From the NCBI GenBank assembly GCA_003452935.1, contig DMMY01000016.1, positions 7,614 through 71,613 of the forward strand: DNA of 64,000 bases, given 5' to 3'. Position numbers and translations under genes: made by a program. The notes below the pieces were generated by a model that did no database searches, had not been told where the DNA came from, and was given only the letters and a program-made list of their open reading frames with translations. This stretch comes from Elusimicrobiota bacterium (lineage in GTDB: Bacteria > Elusimicrobiota > Elusimicrobia > UBA1565 > UBA9628). Below, piece after piece: positions 54,673-63,178 of the stretch (position 1 is its first letter; the number at the start of each line of letters is the position of its first letter).

Positions 54673-54739
54673 GCCCTCCGGGATTGGTGGACAGTCCCGG
54701 GGCGCCTGTTGTAGAATCCTGTCTGCCTAAGGGGGTCCC

Positions 54740-55645
54740 ATGATGAAACTGTTGAAAACGGCGGCATTGACGGCGGTCTCGCTTTTCTGGGCGGGCCAGG
54801 CGGCGGCGTTTTGGCTAAACGCCGGAGCCAAGGAGACGACGGGCAATCGCAACTACAACGGCGTCAACGTCTCCGGCCAAGTGGGGCTGGGCGACTTCAG
54901 CGTCAAGCCCATGTTCGCCACATTCCATTCGGACCTTTCCAGCGGGACCTTCAACTCCTACTCGCTGCGCGTCGGCCACGACACCAAGCTCTTAGGCCTG
55001 GGCGTCACGGGCGGAGTGACGCCCTCGGTCAACGGCTACAGCAACCAGTTCGTCGGAGCCGACCTCGCTCTGAGCATCACCCCGACCGGACAAGGCGCGC
55101 GCGCGCGCATCGGCGGCCGCGAGCAGGCCAGCGGGCCGGCGCAAGGCGCGGGCCTGGCCCGCATAGACTTGGGGGCCTCGGCGATGTTCACCAACCACCG
55201 CGACCACTTCGGTCCCGCGGGCCAGGCGCTGGGCTCGGTCGCGCGGCTCGGCCAGACCGACCTGACCGGGTCGGCGGGCGTGTCGATCCTCAAGAACCTG
55301 CTGAGCGTCGATGTCACCAAATCGTTTTACGACCACAAGCCGGAAGGGCTCAACATGCGAGCGCCCCGGGTCCAAAACATCATCGGCCTCTCCCAGGTCG
55401 TCCAAGGCTTCCCGAACACCAGCGCCAATGTCAAGCTGGTCATGAGCGTCCTGCCCCTGATCAAGCCCTTCGTGAACTACACGCGCACCACGTTCGAGGC
55501 CGGAGAGAGCAATTCCAACGCTTATTCCGCGGGAGTCTCCGTTGAATTGGAGATACTCGAACTCTCGGCCGCGTACGAGCGCTACGTTCAGGCGGGACAG
55601 ACGGACCGCAACTACTTCTCCCTCGGCGCCAGCCTGCGCCTTTAG
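54740..55645 (+). CDS. Predicted outer-membrane beta-barrel protein
   Basis: 301 residues. Signal peptide (MMKLLKTAALTAVSLFWAGQAAA), then alternating hydrophobic/polar beta-strands rich in Gly/Asn/Ser (VNVSGQVGLGDFSVKPMFATF, FNSYSLRVGHDTKLLGLGVTGGVTP, NAYSAGVSVELEILELSAAYERYV) ending in YFSLGASLRL, an outer-membrane-type final strand. Family not recognised. AAGGGGG precedes ATG 54740; TAGAAT at 54712-54717 is a likely -10. An 18-residue Arg/Gly insert near 120 may be an extracellular loop. Confidence 0.7.
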   Translation: MMKLLKTAALTAVSLFWAGQAAAFWLNAGAKETTGNRNYNGVNVSGQVGLGDFSVKPMFATFHSDLSSGTFNSYSLRVGHDTKLLGLGVTGGVTPSVNGYSNQFVGADLALSITPTGQGARARIGGREQASGPAQGAGLARIDLGASAMFTNHRDHFGPAGQALGSVARLGQTDLTGSAGVSILKNLLSVDVTKSFYDHKPEGLNMRAPRVQNIIGLSQVVQGFPNTSANVKLVMSVLPLIKPFVNYTRTTFEAGESNSNAYSAGVSVELEILELSAAYERYVQAGQTDRNYFSLGASLRL

Positions 55646-55761
55646 GCGACGGCCGCCCCGCGGCCGCGCAGGAGCCGCCTCTCGTTCGCGACCGCCTGGG
55701 TTCGGACAGCAAATCCGCGCTCCCAGGCGCGGCGGCGTTGCCCGGGGGAAATTTGACCCTG

Positions 55762-55825
55762 CCTTGATCGCGGCCAGTTAAGTTATACGTAGTCATTCTC
55801 AAGCGCAACGAAATCGCGATCAAGG
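55762..55825. promoter_or_regulatory. Perfect inverted repeat in the PAC2 upstream region
   Basis: CCTTGATCGCG (55762-55772) and CGCGATCAAGG (55815-55825), separated by 42 bp, in the 195-bp gap before the PAC2 gene. It may form an mRNA hairpin or bracket a promoter. No clear sigma70 pair was found. Confidence 0.35.
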
Positions 55826-55840
55826 GCACGGAGGTCTGCT

Positions 55841-56794
55841 ATGGCGGATAGGCCGGAGCGTTGGCTGATCGCGGCTTGGCCAGGGCTCGGACGCGTGGCC
55901 ACGACGGCCGCCGTCTACCTCCTCTCCAAGCTGCGCATGCATCAGGTAGGCGAGTTCAGGGCGCGCGATCTCTTCGACTTGGAGAACGTCGACGTGAAGG
56001 GAGGGCTGCTGCGCGCGGCCCGGCTGCCGCGCAGCCGGCTTTTTCTTTCGAGCAGCGCTTCCAGACGCTGCGATATCCTCGTGTTTTTAGGCGAAGCGCA
56101 GCCTTTGAGCGGGAAATTGGCCCTTTGCCAGCGTCTCATAACGGAAAGCCGGACGCTGGGCGTGACCCGCGTCTTCGCCTTCTCGGCGTTGGTGACCGAG
56201 ATGAATCCAGGCAGCCCGTCGCGGACCTTCGCCGTGGCCTCCGACACGGCCAGCCTCGACGAGCTCAAACGGCATGAGGTCTCGTTGCTCAAGGAGGGAC
56301 AGATCGGCGGGCTCAACGGATTGGTGCTGGCCGCGGCGGCCGAGGCAGGCCTGCCCGCGGTCGGTCTGTTGGGAGAGATGCCCGCCGTGGCGCCTCACCT
56401 GCCATATCCCAGCGCCTCCGCCGCCGTCCTGCGCGTCTTCAAGGAATTGTCCGGCTTGGCGCTCGACCTGGGCGAGCTGGAGGAATACGGGCGCGCGATG
56501 CAGGCGCAGCTATTCGCTATCTACCAACGAGTGATACAGGCGCTGCAGGAAAGCGCGCAGAGCGATGAGACGGATAGCGAAGCGGCCGCCGGCGGCCAAC
56601 CCGAGTCCCACGCGCAGACGCCGCCGCGCGAGACAGCCTTGGCCGCCGAGGACGCCGGGCGCATTGAGCTTCTGTTCCGCCAGGCGCGCGTCGACCGTTC
56701 GAAGGCTTTCGCGCTGAAGAAGGAACTCGACCGCCTCGGAGTGTTTGCGCGCTACGAGGACCGGTTTCTCAACCTCTTCGAGCCGAACCGTTAA
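55841..56794 (+). CDS. PAC2-family protein
   Basis: 317 residues. Residues 1-225 fit the PAC2 (proteasome assembly chaperone 2-like, DUF75) fold: LIAAWPGLGRVATTAAVYLLSKL at the N-terminus, CDILVFLGEAQP, GVTRVFAFSALVTEMNPGSPSR and GLNGLVLAAAAEAGLPAVGLLGEMP. A disordered acidic linker (about 230-275) leads to a helical C-terminus. Bacterial members often accompany proteasome-like or carboligase genes; none are adjacent. GGAGG precedes ATG 55841. Its stop overlaps the yceH stop (convergent). Confidence 0.8.
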   Translation: MADRPERWLIAAWPGLGRVATTAAVYLLSKLRMHQVGEFRARDLFDLENVDVKGGLLRAARLPRSRLFLSSSASRRCDILVFLGEAQPLSGKLALCQRLITESRTLGVTRVFAFSALVTEMNPGSPSRTFAVASDTASLDELKRHEVSLLKEGQIGGLNGLVLAAAAEAGLPAVGLLGEMPAVAPHLPYPSASAAVLRVFKELSGLALDLGELEEYGRAMQAQLFAIYQRVIQALQESAQSDETDSEAAAGGQPESHAQTPPRETALAAEDAGRIELLFRQARVDRSKAFALKKELDRLGVFARYEDRFLNLFEPNR

Positions 56795-57426
56795 TTCGGC
56801 GGGGAAGCCGGGCCGGCCCGCAGCTCCCGGACGGCGGCCTCGAGGGCCGCGACGCGCGCCTCGAGCTGCGCCAGGCGGTCGGGCGGGGGCTGCGCCGGCG
56901 CCGCGGCGGGCTCGGGAGCTGGTTCGGTATTGGTGAAAAGCTGCCGGTAGCGCGCTTCCTTTTGGCCGGGCTGGCGGGTCAGGCGGCTGATGATCGCGCC
57001 GTCGACGCGGTTGGAGAGTTCCCGCATGAGGGTTTCGACCTCCGGGATGCTCTCCAACCGGCAGAGCCGTTCGGTTCGGGCCTTGATCTCGCCGGGAGTC
57101 TGGGGGCCGCGCAGGAGCAGGACGCAGACGACTCCGATGACCTTGGGGTCCTCGGAGCCGAGGAGGACCTCGATATGGTGGCTGTATTTGACGGCGCGGG
57201 CGCCGGCCTCGTAGACGCGGGCCGCGAACTTCCTTTCCACGAGGCCGGCGAGGGCTTTTTCGACCTCGGCGTGGCCGAGATTCATGACCGGGTCGCGATT
57301 GCTCTTCTGGTTGCAGGCGTTGACCAGGGAGTTGAGACTTAGGGGATAGAGCTCGGGAGTGGTCAAAGATTTTTCCACTAGGGAGCCGAGGATACGCGCT
57401 TCGATGGCGGTGAGTGGGTCGGGCAT
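56791..57426 (-). CDS. YceH/DUF480-family protein
   Basis: 211 residues. Tandem winged-helix architecture of YceH: LTAIEARILGSLVEKSLTTPELYPLSLNSLVNACNQKSNRDPVMNL (family signature), then a second domain GVVCVLLLRGPQTPGEIKARTERLC. The C-terminal 50 residues are Pro/Ala linker plus a short coiled coil (RLAQLEARVAALEAAVREL). Function unknown, probably nucleic-acid-related. ATG 57426; monocistronic. Confidence 0.9.
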   Translation of the reverse strand: MPDPLTAIEARILGSLVEKSLTTPELYPLSLNSLVNACNQKSNRDPVMNLGHAEVEKALAGLVERKFAARVYEAGARAVKYSHHIEVLLGSEDPKVIGVVCVLLLRGPQTPGEIKARTERLCRLESIPEVETLMRELSNRVDGAIISRLTRQPGQKEARYRQLFTNTEPAPEPAAAPAQPPPDRLAQLEARVAALEAAVRELRAGPASPPN

Positions 57427-57501
57427 GGGGAAATTTTAGCGCTAGCTGGGGGGGCGCGCAAGGGGGGGGTGCATCGGCGTCAAAAAACGATCATTTATTT
57501 C

Positions 57502-59934
57502 CTAACGAGCCTTGACCTTCTCCATCCATTCATGCAGGTGCGAAAGCTTGGGGTAGATGAACGCGGTATAGACGGCCAAGGCCACGGCTCCTATCACGAT
57601 GGCCATGATGGCGTAAGGCGAGTCCCAGAATAATTGGATGGTGAGGTCCTTGGGGAGAAGCCATTTCAGTATCTTGTTGGAGATAATGGTCCCCATATAG
57701 GTCATGGTGATGACGGCGGCCGCCGCTTTGCCCTGTTCTTTTTGCGGAACTACGGCGTTGTCTTGAATAAGGGTGTTGGCCAGGATGGCGCAGACGCATT
57801 CGCGCACCGTGTAGATGCCGACGAGGGCGGAGGCGATGGCTATTCCCGCGACCCAGAGGGGAAGGTGGCTGCCCGCGAGCAGAGAGGTCAAAAGCAGCGG
57901 CGCCATGGAAAGGATCCTGACCGTCGAGAGAATCTTCTTCTCGGAACTGCCGAGGATGCCGTTCTTTAGCAGTTTCTTCGCCGTTTTAGCGCCCAGATGC
58001 GGCCCGACTCCCCAAGCCAAGGAAAGTCCCAGGAACAAGGCGAACACATTGAATCCCATCCCCGTGACGAGGAACGCGCCCCCCATGGCGCCGGCGAATC
58101 CGACGAAGCTCAGCGCGCGTCCGATATGTTCTTGAATATTTTTCCTGGCCGGGGCCGTTGTCTCGGACGCAGGGGAAAGGCCGGCCTTGGGCTGCGCCGC
58201 TGGGACAGGAGTTTCGGCTTGGGCCGCGCCCGGATTTTTTCCGGGAATATGGATGCCGAAATAGAACACGACCGCGGCCAGGAGCTTGATGCCCACGTAT
58301 AGAAACAAAATTCCGGCGAACAAAGTGGTGACGCTCCCTGCCGCGGCAGCGGCGGGAGTTCCCATCATAATAGCCCCCAAAGCCAACCCGATATAAGTGC
58401 CGTAATTGCGCCACATGCTGGTCAGGACATTGCCCGAGGAACGGGCTTTTTCCTGATCTCCCGCGATTTCATTTTGAAGCCTGTTTTGCGTGATGGACCC
58501 CGCGATTTGACTGGACAGATACGAGAGGAAGGATAAGACGGCCAAGGAGATCATGGAGAGTTTGCCCATGATCAAGAGCGCGGGAATCCCGGCGAAAATC
58601 ACCGCGGAAAGCGCGCTGAAAAGGACAAAGCCCTTTTTGATGTCGAGCTTGTCCGCGAACGCTCCGACGATAGGACGATTGAAAACCGTGGCATACCACA
58701 TGTAATTGCGCAGGGTTCCGACCCCCGTGCTGCCGAGATTGAGCGCCTGCATCATGGACTTCTGCATCATGGAATAGACCTTCTCGGCCACACTTTGCAG
58801 AAAAGTGACGACGGCGAAGACGGAAAAGGCTTTCTCGGGTTCCTTGGCGAAATCAAATCCAAGTCGTTGAGCCAGGCGCTTGAACAAAGAGCCCGCCGGC
58901 GTCGCGTCCCGGATACCGGCGCCAGCCGGCCGGCTCAAGCGTTGGAAAAGAAAACCAAAGACGATCAGAAGGACTCCGCCTCCCAGCAAGGCCCAGGAAA
59001 AGGGAATCCCCATGATCACGGCCGGCAGCGCGGCCTTGGGCACGAGAAGCGGCAGGATAACGATTTCCAGAATATCGGAAACATTGAAAGAGAACAAGGC
59101 GCCCAGGATTCCCGTGGCAAACACCAGGGAGTGCGGAGGCGTATATTTCCACGCATAGGGTTTTTGCGGGTTATGGGTCGGGACTTTCTTGATGGATCCC
59201 ACGACATAGGATAGGGTGGCTCCCATTTCCCCAAGAAATGAGCGGATGCTCATTTTCTGCTGGACCGTTTCCGGCTTCTGGGGCGGATTCGGTTCTCGAT
59301 CGGGCTGGATTCGAGAGGAAGCGCTTGGCGCCGAGCCTTGAATGGGCGCCAGTGAAATCGTCCCGGAAACCGGCCTTTCAGGCGCTTCAACGTCTTGTTT
59401 GCTCAGGCCCCGGGGCATCAGAGCCGCGAGAGTTGATTTCAATTTCCCATTGATGCGGGAAACCGAAGCTTGAAAACGTCCTGATTCGACGGACCCCGGG
59501 ATGATTTGAGAAACAGAGTCCTCTCTTACCGGAGAAACCAAGGCTGCGGCATTTGCATCAAGGACAGGGATAGAAGCTTCGCTCCGCGGCGCCGATAAAG
59601 GAACTGGGGCGAAGGATGGCTGCGCGCCGGCTGCATTCCGAGTTCCGTTGTCTGAGAGGGAAGCCGGGAATTGCGCTGGCATATTCGGCGCGGGAGCCGG
59701 TATTTTCAGGGAGCCATTGCCGAGTGAAGAGAGCGGCGCAAAACCGGTTTTTAACGCGCCTAGGGATGTCGCTATCGCGCGCAAGCCGACAATGGGACCG
59801 GCTTTAAATTGGCGTTGAGAGGCGATGATGCCCTTGCCTGCCGCGTAGGCGCTTGTACCGGGGCTTATGAGCGGTAAAACGGCGCAGAGAAGGCCGGAAA
59901 GCAATTTCATGCGCCCAGAGGTATTCTTTCTCAT
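57502..59934 (-). CDS. MFS-like transporter with signal peptide and long N-terminal linker
   Basis: 810 residues. Signal peptide (MRKNTSGRMKLLSGLLCAVLPLISPGTSAYA), a Pro/Ser/Ala-rich disordered region to about residue 235, then about 12 transmembrane helices from about 265 on, with an MFS-type layout and a cytoplasmic or periplasmic Pro-rich loop near 585-600. Loop motif FADKLDIKKGF resembles the MFS motif A GxxxDRxGRR. Substrate unknown. A cleaved signal followed by 200 disordered residues before a permease is odd and places that tail outside. ATG 59934 (third codon of the frame) is chosen because TATAAT ends 6 bp before it and the TAGG motif lies 51 bp upstream. Related in layout to the 60489 gene. 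Confidence 0.78.
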   Translation of the reverse strand: MRKNTSGRMKLLSGLLCAVLPLISPGTSAYAAGKGIIASQRQFKAGPIVGLRAIATSLGALKTGFAPLSSLGNGSLKIPAPAPNMPAQFPASLSDNGTRNAAGAQPSFAPVPLSAPRSEASIPVLDANAAALVSPVREDSVSQIIPGSVESGRFQASVSRINGKLKSTLAALMPRGLSKQDVEAPERPVSGTISLAPIQGSAPSASSRIQPDREPNPPQKPETVQQKMSIRSFLGEMGATLSYVVGSIKKVPTHNPQKPYAWKYTPPHSLVFATGILGALFSFNVSDILEIVILPLLVPKAALPAVIMGIPFSWALLGGGVLLIVFGFLFQRLSRPAGAGIRDATPAGSLFKRLAQRLGFDFAKEPEKAFSVFAVVTFLQSVAEKVYSMMQKSMMQALNLGSTGVGTLRNYMWYATVFNRPIVGAFADKLDIKKGFVLFSALSAVIFAGIPALLIMGKLSMISLAVLSFLSYLSSQIAGSITQNRLQNEIAGDQEKARSSGNVLTSMWRNYGTYIGLALGAIMMGTPAAAAAGSVTTLFAGILFLYVGIKLLAAVVFYFGIHIPGKNPGAAQAETPVPAAQPKAGLSPASETTAPARKNIQEHIGRALSFVGFAGAMGGAFLVTGMGFNVFALFLGLSLAWGVGPHLGAKTAKKLLKNGILGSSEKKILSTVRILSMAPLLLTSLLAGSHLPLWVAGIAIASALVGIYTVRECVCAILANTLIQDNAVVPQKEQGKAAAAVITMTYMGTIISNKILKWLLPKDLTIQLFWDSPYAIMAIVIGAVALAVYTAFIYPKLSHLHEWMEKVKAR

Positions 59935-60031
59935 AACCATATTATAAGCCGGAGGCTGATTTCAAACGACGAACCAAAGGCCTAGAATTCTGTCGGCAGT
60001 CGGACCATGCCCGATGGGATGAAAGGCCTAT
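59932..60031 (-). promoter_or_regulatory. Promoter of the 57502 MFS gene: TAGG-motif plus leaderless -10
   Basis: CTAGGCCTTTGGTTCG begins at 59985, 51 bp before the start codon; a second copy ATAGGCCTTTC begins at 60031, 97 bp before. TATAAT (59946-59941), 6 bp, ATG 59934. Confidence 0.6.
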
Positions 60032-60061
60032 ATGACGCAACGCCTCAAAAAATTTCGGAGT

Positions 60062-60333
60062 TCAATTTTGGCCGCACGCCGGCGCGGCAGGGGCCATCCC
60101 GGGGACTCGGTCGCGGGCCGCGATGAGACGCCGCCATGACGCGGCGCAGGTCCCGGCGATGATCAGGGCCAGCCCCATCATGACCGCGGTCAGGATCGCC
60201 TGCAGCTTCCCCGAGAAATCCCCGCGCGGCAAGTAGTTGCCCGTAATGTTGAGCCAGCCCGCGTAGAGCGTCGTGACCAGCATGAAAACGAAAGGCAGCA
60301 AGGTGGTCAACTTGTTGGCATAATTTTCAACAA
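60062..60333 (-). pseudogene. 3' remnant of a carbon-starvation protein (CstA-like) gene
   Basis: The last about 90 residues read NKLTTLLPFVFMLVTTLYAGWLNITGNYLP...LQAILTAVMMGLALIIAGTCAASWRRL: two transmembrane helices with the TTLxPxxFMxxTTLxAG pattern of CstA C-termini. Upstream of about 60333 the frame stays open but continues into the GGTGCC-family repeat and then antisense to the MFS gene, with no permease sequence. The rest of the roughly 500-residue CstA is absent. The cut coincides with the repeat. Confidence 0.6.
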
Positions 60334-60352
60334 TACGCGGCGAAACTCGGCC

Positions 60353-60391
60353 AAAAGGGCCAACAATGCCAATAACATGATCTCCGGCACC
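60353..60391. repeat. GGTGCC-family repeat, R-type half, left flank of the MFS cassette
   Basis: AAAAGGGCCAACAATGCC followed by AATAACATGATCTCCGGCACC to 60391. Compared with 5999-6039 it lacks an internal 9-bp unit. The first 26 bp recur in the same orientation at 62366-62391 with one mismatch. Confidence 0.75.
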
Positions 60392-60413
60392 TGGGAATTC
60401 AGGCCTAGAGACG

Positions 60414-60491
60414 CTAGGCCTTTTGCCCGAGCATGCCCTGGGTACTTGTTCCTGAGGCTCCGCGGAGAACGAATGTATAATTTGCCTGATG
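60414..60491 (+). promoter_or_regulatory. Promoter of the 60489 MFS gene: TAGG-motif plus leaderless -10
   Basis: CTAGGCCTTTTGCCC begins at 60414, exactly 75 bp before ATG 60489; an inverted GGCCTAG lies just upstream (60402-60408). TATAAT (60476-60481), 7 bp, ATG. Confidence 0.65.
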
Positions 60492-62351
60492 CGCTTATGC
60501 GCGGCGCTGTTGCTGTTTTTTTCAAGCTGGCCTCCGGCCGCGGCCGCGGCCATGGCGCGCGCCGCCGCGGCAAGACGGGTTCCCGCGGCGATCGTTTTCC
60601 GGCCGGCCATGGGCGTCCCGGTCGTGGGCCTTGATAAGATTGGGTCCGCCGGCCTGCGCACCTCCTGGAGCCAAAGCTCAAGCGTTGTCGCGTCCCCCGG
60701 CCTGGCGGGCGCGCCGGCGCCTAATGACTGTAAACGACCTCGGGCGGTAGCCGCGACGCCGGATTTCGCGCTCGCAAGCCCCGCGCCCGTCCTGGCGGGC
60801 CCAGAGGCCTTGGCCGCCGCGGAGGAGATCAGCCGCGCGGCCGCGGCGCGGCCGGATGCGCCCGCGCAGGCCGAGGCGGAGCAGGACAACGCCTCCCGCC
60901 GGATATTCGACGGGGCCGCCGCCCTTCCCGCCCCGGCCGATCCGGTCGCGGTCCTGAGCGATGACCACGACGCGCCCTTCGCGGCCCTGGCCAGGGCCGG
61001 CCGGGATATCCCGGAGCGGCCGCATATCCGGCTTCTGCGGGACGATGAATCGGCGAAGAAGAAAGCGGCGCGGCGGGTCTTCGTGGGCACGGGGATATAC
61101 AAGTTCGGCATGGAAGCCTTGAACATCACCATGCCTCTTATCGCCCTGACCTTTTTCGGCAGCACGATATGGATGGCGACCATGGCCACGGGCTGGGGGC
61201 TGGCCATGACGCTGAGCAGCATGCTCGCCGGCGGCGTCATCGATAGAAAACCGGTGCAGAAGGTCCTGGCCACGGCATTGCTGGCCCAGGCGGGCATCGT
61301 GGCGGGCATCATCTTCTTGTTTGCCGCGGGCGCCGCCAATCCTTGGCTCATACTGCCATTGCTCACCTTGGCCGGAGCCACCCAGGGAGCGGTGCTCACG
61401 GCCCGGGACTGTCTTTCGGCGCTGACCGTAGGCCGCAATCACGATTCCATACTGACCCAAAACATCAAGGTCCACATGTACTATGAGATAGCCGGGGTGA
61501 TCGCCCCGCTGGCGGTGGGCCTGCTCCTCAGAAATTCAGCGGCGCTCATCGGCGTGAACGTGCTCGCCGGGCTGTGCCTGCTGCCGCCGGCGTATATCTT
61601 GGCCGCATGGGTTTTCTGGCGGCTCAAGCTGGCCGCGCCCCCGGGCGGGCGGCAAGGCGCGACGCCGCCGAGCAGAAGCCTCAAGGACATGATCCAGGCG
61701 GCCCTATCGGACATAAGAGCCGGCAAACAGATCATCCTCGGACAAAAGGAATTCCGCTGGCTCGGCTTCATGATCGTGGGCCCCATGATCCTGCATCGAT
61801 TGCTCGAACAGATCATGATACCGATCTTCGCGAAGAACGTCCTGGATTCCGCCGAAAAATCCGCCTGGATGATCAGCAGCTCCAGCGCCGGCGAATTATT
61901 GAGCGCCGCGCTGCTGCTGCTCATGCTTCGATTCTCGCGTGCCGATCATGGGACTGTTTGCACGAAGAAGCCTTCGCCTTTCTCCTGGATCAGAGTCATG
62001 GCGCTGAGCAGCCTGCTTCTCTGGACCTTTGCCGTGGGAGCCGGGGTTAACCTCTGGCTGCTCTTGGGGGTCATCATGGCTTCGAGCCTGACTTTAGCGG
62101 CCAACGATCTCTCTCTGCACTCTTATTTCCAGTCGCGCCTGCCCAATGAGGCCGCGGGCAAGGCCACCGGCTTTCTCATGGCCATCCAGCTGGGCAGCAT
62201 CATGGCCATTTCCTGCCTGCTGGGTTTCCTGTTTGAGCTGCTGCCCATCCACCCGGTTTTCGTCGGCCTATGCGCGGCGATCTCGATCTTGGCCGCTCTC
62301 TTTTACAGGGGCTACGCCAAACTAAGAGAAGCGGCGAAGAACCGCTCCTGA
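60489..62351 (+). CDS. MFS-like transporter with signal peptide and long N-terminal linker
   Basis: 620 residues. Signal peptide (MRLCAALLLFFSSWPPAAAA), Ala/Pro-rich linker to about residue 190, then about 12 transmembrane helices (GTGIYKFGMEALNITMPLIALTFFGSTIWMATMATGWGLAMTLSSMLAGGVIDRKPVQKVLATALL...; the GGVIDRK loop corresponds to MFS motif A). Substrate unknown. Shares overall design and promoter type with the gene at 57502, though sequences differ. The whole gene with promoter lies between two direct repeats (60353 and 62366), next to the cstA remnant, suggesting it arrived as a cassette. Confidence 0.78.
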   Translation: MRLCAALLLFFSSWPPAAAAAMARAAAARRVPAAIVFRPAMGVPVVGLDKIGSAGLRTSWSQSSSVVASPGLAGAPAPNDCKRPRAVAATPDFALASPAPVLAGPEALAAAEEISRAAAARPDAPAQAEAEQDNASRRIFDGAAALPAPADPVAVLSDDHDAPFAALARAGRDIPERPHIRLLRDDESAKKKAARRVFVGTGIYKFGMEALNITMPLIALTFFGSTIWMATMATGWGLAMTLSSMLAGGVIDRKPVQKVLATALLAQAGIVAGIIFLFAAGAANPWLILPLLTLAGATQGAVLTARDCLSALTVGRNHDSILTQNIKVHMYYEIAGVIAPLAVGLLLRNSAALIGVNVLAGLCLLPPAYILAAWVFWRLKLAAPPGGRQGATPPSRSLKDMIQAALSDIRAGKQIILGQKEFRWLGFMIVGPMILHRLLEQIMIPIFAKNVLDSAEKSAWMISSSSAGELLSAALLLLMLRFSRADHGTVCTKKPSPFSWIRVMALSSLLLWTFAVGAGVNLWLLLGVIMASSLTLAANDLSLHSYFQSRLPNEAAGKATGFLMAIQLGSIMAISCLLGFLFELLPIHPVFVGLCAAISILAALFYRGYAKLREAAKNRS

Positions 62352-62365
62352 AAGCGCGTCTCGAC

Positions 62366-62398
62366 AAAAGGGCCAACAATGCCAACAACATCTCTCCG
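62366..62398. repeat. GGTGCC-family repeat, degenerate, right flank of the MFS cassette
   Basis: AAAAGGGCCAACAATGCC, then AACAACATCTCTCCGCAC. 25 of the first 26 bp match 60353-60378 directly; the terminal GATCTCCGGCACC has decayed to TCTCTCCGCAC. Confidence 0.6.
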
Positions 62399-62448
62399 CA
62401 CGGGCGCATTGACGGGGGAAAGCAAATTTGTTTGCATAGCTGACCCGC

Positions 62449-63165
62449 ATGAGCCACGCATTCCTACGGTATGCCAGCCGCGCCTTCTTTCTGCAGGACT
62501 TGGTCGCCAAGGCCATCGGCCTTCTGCCGCCGATCATCCAGAACAACCTCGGCAAGTATGATTCCCTTAAAAAAGCCTTCTACCTCGCCTCCCACGACGG
62601 CGTCGAGGGCGATTACCTGGAATTCGGGGTCTTTACCGGAGCCTCTCTCGCCGCGGCCATACATCTCTCCCGGCGCAGCTTCCTGCCGCGCCAGGCGCCC
62701 ATGCGATATTTCGGATTCGACTCCTTCGCGGGATTCGGGAAAGTCACCGAAGAAGAGCGGGGGCATCAATGGCACAGGGACGAGAACTTCAAGTCCAACG
62801 CGGACATGGTTCGCCGCCGCCTGGCGCGGCTGGTCGATGACCCTTCCCGGGTCCGCCTCATAGAGGGCTACTACGATTCCACGCTGAGCGCCAGGAATCC
62901 CTCGGACTACGGGATCGGCAAGGCGGCGGTGATCCTCATCGACTGCGACACCTTCACCGCAGCGCGCCCGGTCTTCGAGTTCATCATGCCGGCATTGCAG
63001 GAAGGCACGATCCTGGTCATCGACGACTTTTTCCTGTACAAGGGCAGCTCGACATTGGGCGTTTATGGCGCTTTCCGCCAATTCGAGCGGGATCTCAAGG
63101 ACTGGAGACTGCGGCAGATGTGGAGCTACGGCTGCGGCGGCGTGGCTTATATCGTCAGCCGGTGA
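62449..63165 (+). CDS. TylF/MycF-type O-methyltransferase family protein
   Basis: 238 residues. AdoMet-binding motif EGDYLEFGVFTGASLAAAI (about 53-71), FGFDSFAGFGKVTEEERGHQW, and the metal-binding region AVILIDCDTFTAARPVFEFIMPALQEGTILVIDDFF with the Asp cluster typical of macrocin-O-methyltransferases, which methylate sugar hydroxyls. In this context a glycan or lipopolysaccharide sugar is the likely substrate, by inference only. ATG 62449 has no Shine-Dalgarno. Convergent with the membrane gene at 63179. Confidence 0.85.
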   Translation: MSHAFLRYASRAFFLQDLVAKAIGLLPPIIQNNLGKYDSLKKAFYLASHDGVEGDYLEFGVFTGASLAAAIHLSRRSFLPRQAPMRYFGFDSFAGFGKVTEEERGHQWHRDENFKSNADMVRRRLARLVDDPSRVRLIEGYYDSTLSARNPSDYGIGKAAVILIDCDTFTAARPVFEFIMPALQEGTILVIDDFFLYKGSSTLGVYGAFRQFERDLKDWRLRQMWSYGCGGVAYIVSR

Positions 63166-63178
63166 TGCCGTTGGCGTC

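Noticed and set aside
54669..54682. CTAGGCCCTCCGGG upstream of the beta-barrel gene, similar to the regulon motif
   Set aside because: It overlaps the ABC-F stop codon, lies 71 bp from the start codon and about 55 bp from the likely +1, and lacks the TTT core, so it fits neither spacing class. The gene also has a Shine-Dalgarno.
60334..61438. Long minus-strand open frame continuing upstream of the CstA remnant
   Set aside because: Past the repeat the frame is antisense to the MFS gene and low-complexity; only the last 90 codons resemble a real protein.
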